Shown in pieces: positions 1 through 5,133 of a stretch of DNA of 11,968 nt. The notes beneath the pieces are model-generated. The model saw only the letters and a list, made by a program, of their open reading frames with translations. It was not told the origin of the DNA and searched no databases. Position numbers and translations under genes: made by a program. The DNA comes from Lentisphaeria bacterium UBA1791 (GTDB lineage: Bacteria; Verrucomicrobiota; Lentisphaeria; Victivallales; Victivallaceae), in contig DCFZ01000003.1 of the NCBI GenBank assembly GCA_002314455.1, positions 1 to 11,968 on the forward strand, written 5' to 3'. Each line of letters opens with the position of its first letter. Position 1 is the stretch's first letter.

Positions 1-327
1 CTGTCCGATAAAAATTACCGGAGTTGATTGTTTAGTCCGACAACATCATACTATAGCATCTATCAGCAGTTTTTCAAGGTTATCCCCCCCCGATATCGTG
101 GCCGCAGGAGACAAAAAAACGCCCCCATCCCGCTGGCGGCTCATTTGCCTTACGGCGCTTCTCCGAAAATCGCTTTGTACTGCTCGTCCCGGCATTTATT
201 TTTTACCGGAACTCGGCTTTTCAAAAATTTCTCTTTTCCGGGGTTTTGGATTCTCTCCTGCCTTTGCCCCCTGCCCTGTATTTTATACATTGTTTGAAGC
301 AGGATAGCCGGGGAAATGGCGGCGTTT
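1..327. other. Non-coding stretch downstream of the GH99-like gene
   Basis: I see no convincing gene here. The open frames on both strands have no ribosome-binding site, no recognisable domain, and mutually overlapping low-complexity translations. The stretch holds a C-run near 86-93, an A-run at 114-120 and one copy of a dispersed repeat (217-271). No clear intrinsic terminator for the minus-strand gene was found just after its stop codon. The only T-run on that strand (opposite 114-120) follows a stem of about 4 bp, too weak to call. Confidence 0.6.
217..271. repeat. Dispersed 55-bp repeat, copy A
   Basis: This segment aligns without gaps to 4980-5034, with 48 of 55 bases identical by hand count and mismatches clustered in the middle. 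Both copies start with CTTTTCAAAA and end with CTGCCTTTGCCCCC, in the same orientation. Each lies beyond the stop codon of a minus-strand gene, here 56 nt past the GH99-like gene. It could be an intergenic interspersed repeat or a conserved 3'-untranslated element. The similarity is seen directly; the function is unknown. Confidence 0.6.
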
Positions 328-1518
328 TCAGCGAAAGACCGATTGGATCGCGCGTAGCGAAGCATCGCCGATGTTTTCATCAGGGACGAGCCAACACCCC
401 TCGGTGTATTCATTCCATGCGTTGATCACAACAACGCCCGGCTTTGCTGGATCGTTCTCGGCGCGTTTTTTTGCGTCAGCAAGGAGCGACTGAAAAAGCT
501 CCGGCGTGTTGTTTCTGACGATCCCGACGTAGGGATAAAATTGCACCCGCCAGGGGAATGGTTCCTCGTTGCGGCAACGCGCCGAGCAATCCCAGCCGCG
601 CGTCACAGTCGGAAGATACATCAAGCCGCAATGATCGAAACTTTTCCAAAAGACGCGGTGGATTTCGGCGACTTCACGGTAGTCAAAAAGTTGCTCTTTT
701 TGGTTGAAGCGCACCTTGTAGTCGGGCAAATCGTGACAGGTAATGTTGTATGCCGAGCAGGAGGAAAATCCGGCGGCTTTCAACGTCGGTACGTGATTTG
801 CCTTGATGTGCATCGCATTCCAATGGATCGTCGGCAAGCCTTTTTTGACGGCCTTGGCGTCGGCTTCATCCAGAAGCGCCTTGACCTTTTCCGCTCCGCC
901 CATTTTGACGATGAATTCAGCCGCATTGAAAATCGAGAAAAAGGGGTGCCCATCCTTATACCAGTACTCGGGGAGCGCGAGGTACTTTTCCAACACGATG
1001 TCGAAGCACTTGCGGAACTCGTCGGGCGTCCCGGCGCGCATAATCAACTCCGCTCCGGGATCGTCGATCTGTGCGCGGAAGCGGTTGCGGCGATCGTGGT
1101 AACACCACATCAGGGCGAACTTCATCCGGTTGCGGTTGCGCGCTTTCAAAAAACCGTTGTCGAGCGCTTCCTGCATGATGACTTCGCCGTCGTAACAATA
1201 CCAGTCGTATAAAAAGATATCCAATCCGGCGTCGGCGGCGAGGTCTATCTCCTTTTCGACATTGGCGGGATCGGACTCGTCGTAATAACCCATCAGCGGC
1301 TTGATCGGCACGGGATGCCCCGCATAGCGCGGTACTTGCGTTTTGACAAATTCCCACTCGGTCCACCCCTTGCCGAACCATTGTTCCCCGCGGGGGTAAA
1401 CGTGCCAATGCGGGTAGTAGATCGCCATCGCCTTGACCGCTTTTTCCGGCGTCGCTAATTCGGCAGACAACAAGGTGCCCGCCATCGCGGCAAGCGTGAA
1501 CAAAAACTTTTTTCTCAT
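328..1518 (-). CDS. Secreted GH99/WbsX-like glycan-active protein
   Basis: This is a predicted exported protein of 396 residues in the family annotated as glycoside hydrolase family 99-like or WbsX. GH99 enzymes are endo-alpha-mannosidases/mannanases; WbsX proteins sit in polysaccharide loci. The N-terminus has a basic RKK, a hydrophobic stretch (residues 5-17) and a small-residue cleavage site near LLSA(19), a type I signal peptide without a lipobox. The early motif AIYYPHWH (32-39), then WTEW (52-55), and the late motif INAWNEYTEG (365-374) are typical of the family. E370 and E373 have the three-residue spacing of the GH99 catalytic pair. The ATG at 1518 is preferred over a TTG two codons upstream because GGGAG lies 8 nt before it. 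Length is normal for the family. A promoter lies 66 nt upstream, so the gene is probably transcribed alone. The substrate cannot be told from sequence; the family call is firm, the enzymatic activity less so. Confidence 0.88.
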   Translation of the reverse strand: MRKKFLFTLAAMAGTLLSAELATPEKAVKAMAIYYPHWHVYPRGEQWFGKGWTEWEFVKTQVPRYAGHPVPIKPLMGYYDESDPANVEKEIDLAADAGLDIFLYDWYCYDGEVIMQEALDNGFLKARNRNRMKFALMWCYHDRRNRFRAQIDDPGAELIMRAGTPDEFRKCFDIVLEKYLALPEYWYKDGHPFFSIFNAAEFIVKMGGAEKVKALLDEADAKAVKKGLPTIHWNAMHIKANHVPTLKAAGFSSCSAYNITCHDLPDYKVRFNQKEQLFDYREVAEIHRVFWKSFDHCGLMYLPTVTRGWDCSARCRNEEPFPWRVQFYPYVGIVRNNTPELFQSLLADAKKRAENDPAKPGVVVINAWNEYTEGCWLVPDENIGDASLRAIQSVFR

Positions 1519-1526
1519 GGACAAAT

Positions 1527-1531
1527 CTCCC
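1527..1531 (-). promoter_or_regulatory. Ribosome-binding site of the GH99-like gene
   Basis: GGGAG on the minus strand sits 8 nt before the ATG at 1518. It fixes that codon as the start over the TTG at 1524, which would place the site too close. Confidence 0.65.
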
Positions 1532-1584
1532 TCTCCCCAAACTTGGACAACTTTTTAAAAGATTGGTGCAAAACGCTTTGGCTT

Positions 1585-1612
1585 ACTATACCATGGATTC
1601 GCGGAATTACAA
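1585..1612 (-). promoter_or_regulatory. Sigma70-like promoter of the GH99-like gene
   Basis: On the minus strand, TTGTAA (1612-1607) and TATAGT (1590-1585) are separated by 16 bp. They match the consensus boxes at 4/6 and 5/6 positions. The -10 box lies 66 nt upstream of the ATG, giving a leader of about 60 nt. The rest of the 235-bp gap to the SAHH-like gene holds an A9 run (1702-1710) flanked by short GCAGAT repeats. Read on the minus strand that run is a T-run, but I see no strong hairpin before it. Confidence 0.5.
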
Positions 1613-1753
1613 GTACAGAAATAGTAACTGATTCATGGGTTATAACAGCAATTTGACCGCACGGCTTTTCGTTTTGAGGTTGAAAAATTATTGCAGATAG
1701 CAAAAAAAAACGCAGATCAAGTTCGGCGAAATGCTATGCGAGAGAATTATGTG

Positions 1754-2998
1754 TCATTTGCGCCAATCGTTATCGTAGTCCTGTTGTCTTTGGGTCGGTT
1801 TGATTAACGGAACCCCCAAAGCCGATAGTTTGACCGCGGCTATTTGCTGATCAACTTCCCGGGGCAGCACATAAATCTTGCGCTCCAAATGATTGCACAG
1901 AAGATATTCCACCGAGAGCGCGATCGCGGAAAATGTCAAATCCATCACCTGCGGCGGATTCCCCTCCGAGTGAACCAAATTTGCAGGAAGTCCGTCCGTC
2001 ACCAAATTCACATATTTCCCGTCAGGAAACGTATAGCGATCCATATAGCGGTTGATCTTTTCGCATTTTGCCGTACGCTTTATCGAAGCAACGTCGATTT
2101 CGATCTGTTCGCTGCCTAAATTGATAAGGATCGCCCCGTTTTTCATCTGCCGGATCGCGTCGATGGGAAGCACGTCGCAGGATCCCGTTGCCGTAACAAA
2201 AACCGTCCCCTCTGATAACGCAGTCTTCAGACTTCTGACATTATACCCCGCCGTGTAGGCATCTAACGCGCGAACGGGGTCGGTTTCGCAAATGATCACG
2301 TGTGTACCAAAATTGCGCATAATCTTAGCGAGCCCCTTGCCCAAAGGCCCATAGCCCATAATGACGACCGTTTCAAGTGCGATCAGAATGTTATTATTGC
2401 GCAGCAAAACCATAATTCCGGTTTGCCCGACGCCGTATGTATTGTCAAAAAGATGTTTGATTTCGCAGGAATCCGCCGCGATAAGTGGATGGCGCAAAAT
2501 CCCCTCTCGCTCCATCACCCTTTCTTTATGAACGCCGGAAGCGGTTTGTTCGATGGCGCCGATGATACGGGAAACAAAATCCGCGTGTCGTTCATACAGC
2601 GGACTCAGCAACACTGCTCCGTCGTCAATGATGATGTCCGGTGCGAACTCTACGACTTTGTCGACAAAAAACTCACGTTCTTCTTCCTTAAAATTGCTGG
2701 ACGCAAAAACCGGAATCTCCCAATATTTCACCAATGCAGCGGCAACGTCGTCCTGCGTGGATGCAAATTTCTGAGAGCACAACAGAACTTCCGCGCCGCA
2801 ATGTTTCAGCACAATGCACAATGCCGCACTTTCTTTGGTGGCATGGGAAGAGACGACGATCCGTTTTCCTTTCAGAAACTTCCTCCCGGAAAAGTTTTGA
2901 TCAACCCAAGCTAACACCGGCATCTGCTCAATTGCCGTCCGGATATGCGTTTCTCCTGAATCTGCCAAGGTAATGTCTTTGATTTTATATTCAAACAT
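1754..2998 (-). CDS. Divergent S-adenosylhomocysteine hydrolase-like NAD enzyme
   Basis: The protein (414 residues) follows the SAHH fold from end to end. True SAHH reversibly splits S-adenosylhomocysteine into homocysteine and adenosine with bound NAD. The start matches the family (YKIKDITLAD, 4-13), so the ATG at 2998 is preferred over an upstream GTG at 3037. Retained features, using human SAHH numbering for equivalents, are H52 (H55), STQD (80-83), D126 (D131), K181 (K186), D185 (D190), the Rossmann loop GYGPLGKG (215-222) and E238 (E243, NAD ribose). Changed features are E156 to Q151, H301 to S296, H353 to N347, and DDGGD to DDGAV. The C-terminus ends in a YDNDW-type tail, resembling the archaeal/Thermotoga-type YLxSW ending rather than KPDHYRY. 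Length matches the short SAHH type without the 40-residue insert. It stands alone, with no methionine-cycle neighbours. It may be an SAHH paralogue with a changed substrate rather than housekeeping AhcY, so no gene symbol is given. Confidence 0.85.
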   Translation of the reverse strand: MFEYKIKDITLADSGETHIRTAIEQMPVLAWVDQNFSGRKFLKGKRIVVSSHATKESAALCIVLKHCGAEVLLCSQKFASTQDDVAAALVKYWEIPVFASSNFKEEEREFFVDKVVEFAPDIIIDDGAVLLSPLYERHADFVSRIIGAIEQTASGVHKERVMEREGILRHPLIAADSCEIKHLFDNTYGVGQTGIMVLLRNNNILIALETVVIMGYGPLGKGLAKIMRNFGTHVIICETDPVRALDAYTAGYNVRSLKTALSEGTVFVTATGSCDVLPIDAIRQMKNGAILINLGSEQIEIDVASIKRTAKCEKINRYMDRYTFPDGKYVNLVTDGLPANLVHSEGNPPQVMDLTFSAIALSVEYLLCNHLERKIYVLPREVDQQIAAVKLSALGVPLIKPTQRQQDYDNDWRK

Positions 2999-2999
2999 T

Positions 3000-3021
3000 T
3001 TCCAATTCCCGTAAATTGGAA
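3000..3021 (-). promoter_or_regulatory. Hairpin over the translation start of the SAHH-like gene
   Basis: A perfect 8-bp inverted repeat (TTCCAATT / AATTGGAA) with a 6-nt loop ends one base before the ATG at 2998. Its 3' arm and loop contain the only purine-rich stretch (GGGAATTGGAA) that could bind the ribosome. Folding would therefore hide the start site. This suggests control of translation, but no ligand or partner is evident. Confidence 0.45.
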
Positions 3022-3101
3022 GCCGCCGCCACCGCACCTATTTTGTCAACTGTGGCTGATGGACGATTAGCCAAACAACAACTCCCGTAATACCGAGAGA
3101 T

Positions 3102-3129
3102 AATATACCGCAATGTTCCGTAAAGTCAA
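3102..3129 (-). promoter_or_regulatory. Sigma70-like promoter of the SAHH-like gene
   Basis: On the minus strand, TTGACT (3129-3124) and TATATT (3107-3102) are spaced by 16 bp, each 5/6 to consensus. The -10 box is about 103 nt upstream of the ATG at 2998, leaving a leader of roughly 95 nt. That leader contains the start-site hairpin, and TTACGGGA occurs twice in it (once in the hairpin, once near the 5' end). I did not recognise the published SAH-riboswitch core in this leader. Confidence 0.55.
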
Positions 3130-3386
3130 ACGTAATATATGGGACAGATGACCTGTAAAATCCTGAAATGCATCAAATTTTCAGAATATACCGAGAAGAA
3201 CGATATTTCTGTGGCAGCGGTGCGCTTTTTTGCTTATCCTCCAAAGCACGCCGTGATTTCAGACAGCAATCTCAAGCCGGTTAATATGCCGGTGTCAAAT
3301 TCTCTTGAGAATGTCATTAAAAACTTACAACAACACAGCGGATATTTTTTTCTGTACGAACTCAGAATTGGATGTAAAAAAGCGGC

Positions 3387-3415
3387 TTGATAGTCAGATT
3401 GTTTTGTGCTATATT
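3387..3415 (+). promoter_or_regulatory. Sigma70-like promoter of the acyltransferase gene
   Basis: TTGATA (3387-3392) and TATATT (3410-3415) are separated by 17 bp, each 5/6 to consensus. The predicted transcript would start around 3422, inside a tandem GAGTTAAGTT duplication, leaving about 160 nt before the acyltransferase ATG at 3581. This is one of the strongest promoter matches in the window. Confidence 0.55.
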
Positions 3416-3419
3416 ATCA

Positions 3420-3439
3420 GAGTTAAGTTGAGTTAAGTT
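3420..3439 (+). repeat. 10-bp tandem duplication at a transcription start
   Basis: GAGTTAAGTT occurs twice in perfect head-to-tail copies (3420-3429 and 3430-3439), immediately after the -10 box of the acyltransferase promoter. Its position suits a repressor operator, but it may simply be replication slippage. Confidence 0.6.
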
Positions 3440-3467
3440 TTACGCTCTCCATTCATTAATTTTTAAT

Positions 3468-3569
3468 GTGGAGTCATTCTGCGTATGGGATGAAGATTAT
3501 CCAAATCCGGAAAATGTGTATGATGATATTGGTGTAGAAAACCGGCGTAAAATACAAATGCGCTTTTGA
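3468..3569 (+). CDS. Possible 33-residue upstream frame or gene remnant
   Basis: A GTG-initiated frame of 33 codons encodes an acidic peptide containing VWDEDYPNPENVYDD, followed by a basic end (NRRKIQ). The residue composition looks protein-like rather than random. Its stop codon (3567-3569) overlaps a possible TTG start (3566) of the acyltransferase and lies 11 nt before that gene's ATG, which would allow translational coupling. There is no clear ribosome-binding site and no family I recognise. It could be a short leader peptide, or the 3' end of a gene whose front has been lost. Confidence 0.2.
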   Translation: MESFCVWDEDYPNPENVYDDIGVENRRKIQMRF

Positions 3570-3580
3570 GCTCAAGACAA

Positions 3581-4705
3581 ATGCAGAACAGTACAAGCAA
3601 ACATATTCAATTTATCAGCGGGTTAAAGGGTTCTCTTGCCGTTTTGATCGTTATTTTGCACTATCTGGTGGCTTTTTTCCCTTACGGCTACACTAATTGG
3701 GGAAGCGGTCTTTCCCCGGAAGAACAGTATATGGTGTATTTCCGGTACTATCCGCTGTCGCTCTTTTTCCGACTTTCCCTGCTTCCTCTGTTTTACGCGT
3801 TGATCGCCTATATTCCTGCCATCAAACTCTTTCGTGATTCCGATACAAAATTCATCGAGAGACAGGCGCTTGGACGTTATTTACGGTTGATGCCGCTGGT
3901 GCTGGTCACTGCAATTTTCTCGTATGCGTTTTTCTATTTCGGCTTTTCGAGATATCAGCAAATCTACGACCTGATCGGCAATCACTGGGTCATTGCCACC
4001 GACGGCTGTTCTGGAAGATCGTGGCTCGGGGCCATTAAAAACGGTGTCTGGGATACTTTTATAGAAATGAACGGTAAATACTGTAGCGTTCTTTGGTGCA
4101 TCAATGATATTTTTGTCGGCTCATACCTGACATACAGTTTTCTGATGATTTTCCATGGTGTAAAACACCGCCTTCCGGTTTATTTGGTGAGTTACCTGAT
4201 CCTGTTGCGATATCCGGCTTACTGCGGATTTCTTTCCGGCATTGCGGCGGCGGATATTTACGTGAATGTCCGTGCGGAACAGCTGAAAAAATATGTGCTT
4301 CCTTCGGTAATTCTGGCATTTCTGCTGGTGCTTTTTCCGGAACCGATGGCACCGGCATGGTTTAAGAATGCTTACCGTGAAGGCATTGCATCATTTCTGA
4401 TCCTGTTTGCAATGCCGTTCCTGCCGCGCCTCAACAAATGTTTTTCCGCCGATGTCCTTGATTGGTTCGGCAACCGTTCCTTTTCGCTGATCCTAACGCA
4501 TTTTCCAATTATGCTTTCGGTTTCCGCATGGGTCTTCGAGAAAATGTATTCCGCGGATGTTCCGCAGTTTTTCTGTATGCTCACGGCGCTGCTTGCCGGA
4601 TTGCCGATGATTTTGATTGCTACGGAAATTATGTACCGCTGCGTGGAAATTCCGTCAGGGAAATTCACCAAATGGATCGTCGGGAAATTATCCCCGACAG
4701 ATTGA
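3581..4705 (+). CDS. Membrane acyltransferase, family 3 (OafA-like)
   Basis: This 374-residue integral membrane protein belongs to the acyltransferase-3 family, whose members move acyl groups (often acetyl) onto sugars of surface polysaccharides. Visible hallmarks are the opening FISGLKGSLAVLIVILH (11-27) ending in the family's conserved histidine H27 in the first membrane helix, RYLRLMP (99-105) matching the family RxxRLxP motif, SVLWCINDIFVGSYL (169-183) matching the LWxxxxExxGS segment, and the terminal VEIPSGKF (355-362) resembling the usual VErPf ending. About ten hydrophobic segments are visible. In the third motif an Asp takes the place of the usual Glu. There is no C-terminal SGNH domain. 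Neither candidate start has a good ribosome-binding site; the ATG at 3581 is chosen over a TTG at 3566. The gene is alone on its strand and diverges from the SAHH-like gene. The acceptor molecule cannot be told. Confidence 0.82.
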   Translation: MQNSTSKHIQFISGLKGSLAVLIVILHYLVAFFPYGYTNWGSGLSPEEQYMVYFRYYPLSLFFRLSLLPLFYALIAYIPAIKLFRDSDTKFIERQALGRYLRLMPLVLVTAIFSYAFFYFGFSRYQQIYDLIGNHWVIATDGCSGRSWLGAIKNGVWDTFIEMNGKYCSVLWCINDIFVGSYLTYSFLMIFHGVKHRLPVYLVSYLILLRYPAYCGFLSGIAAADIYVNVRAEQLKKYVLPSVILAFLLVLFPEPMAPAWFKNAYREGIASFLILFAMPFLPRLNKCFSADVLDWFGNRSFSLILTHFPIMLSVSAWVFEKMYSADVPQFFCMLTALLAGLPMILIATEIMYRCVEIPSGKFTKWIVGKLSPTD

Positions 4706-5133
4706 TTTGTCTGCGTTGCTCCTGCTGTACCCCGTGCAAAGGTTGCGGTATTGCAATGCGCTTGCGGCGAAGGCAAACGCGGTGGGCGTTGAGGGGACGC
4801 AGGGGACCGAGGAGACGGGGTGGTTTGGTCTGCGATCTAGAGGGTGGCTGTCACCCGTAACGATTTGGTATGCATACGCCAATTGTCCCTTTTGTGCGAT
4901 TTGTCCGCGCGGGAACGCGACACGCCGACCGGCGTTGCCCCGCTGATTGCGTCAATCAACACGCCAAAGCAATAAAAGACTTTTCAAAATTTTCTCTTTT
5001 CCGGTTTTCGGGATTCGCTACTGCCTTTGCCCCCGATCTGTCGGGTTGTTTCGGCTTCGCCAGTGCACGTGGTTCTGCAATCAGGCAGAAACGAATGTGC
5101 GAAAACATCGGACACTACCGTTGACGCACCGCG
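4706..5133. other. Non-coding gap between two convergent genes
   Basis: The acyltransferase (+) and the beta-helix/SGNH gene (-) converge on this 428-bp gap. The first half is GC-rich with purine-rich runs (about 4790-4820) and a 5-bp hairpin at 4842-4856 (GGGTG/CACCC). The second half holds copy B of the dispersed repeat and a CCCGA/TCGGG hairpin (5032-5045). None of the open frames has a ribosome-binding site or a recognisable domain. No clear intrinsic terminator was found for either gene; the hairpin at 5032-5045 is followed on the plus strand only by TTGTTT. Confidence 0.55.
4980..5034. repeat. Dispersed 55-bp repeat, copy B
   Basis: This is an ungapped match (48/55 by hand count) to copy A at 217-271, in the same orientation. 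It lies 99 nt beyond the stop codon of the minus-strand beta-helix/SGNH gene. Its right end overlaps a small hairpin (5032-5045). Confidence 0.6.

Larger units (their letters stand above)
3038..3580. other. AT-rich divergent promoter region
   Basis: This stretch separates the minus-strand SAHH-like gene from the plus-strand acyltransferase gene. It holds one promoter for each, a 10-bp tandem duplication at 3420-3439, and a possible 33-codon frame at 3468-3569. An 83-codon ATG frame (3139-3390) has no ribosome-binding site and no recognisable domain, so I do not call it a gene. The region is visibly more AT-rich than the flanking genes. Confidence 0.55.

Noticed and set aside
541..1212. Long open frame opposite the GH99-like gene
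   Set aside because: It lies wholly antisense to a well-supported gene, with no domain and no ribosome site; similar antisense frames opposite the other genes were dismissed for the same reason.
1702..1710. T9 run on the minus strand as terminator of the SAHH-like gene
   Set aside because: The sequence before it forms at most a 4-bp CGCA/TGCG stem with a long loop, so an intrinsic terminator is not supported.
3038..3049. TTGACA on the minus strand as a second SAHH-gene promoter
   Set aside because: There is no acceptable -10 box 15-19 bp downstream; the promoter at 3102-3129 is much better.
3139..3390. 83-codon ATG frame in the divergent region
   Set aside because: It has no ribosome-binding site and no recognisable domain, and its stop codon sits inside the -35 box of a good promoter. 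It may be chance in AT-rich DNA.
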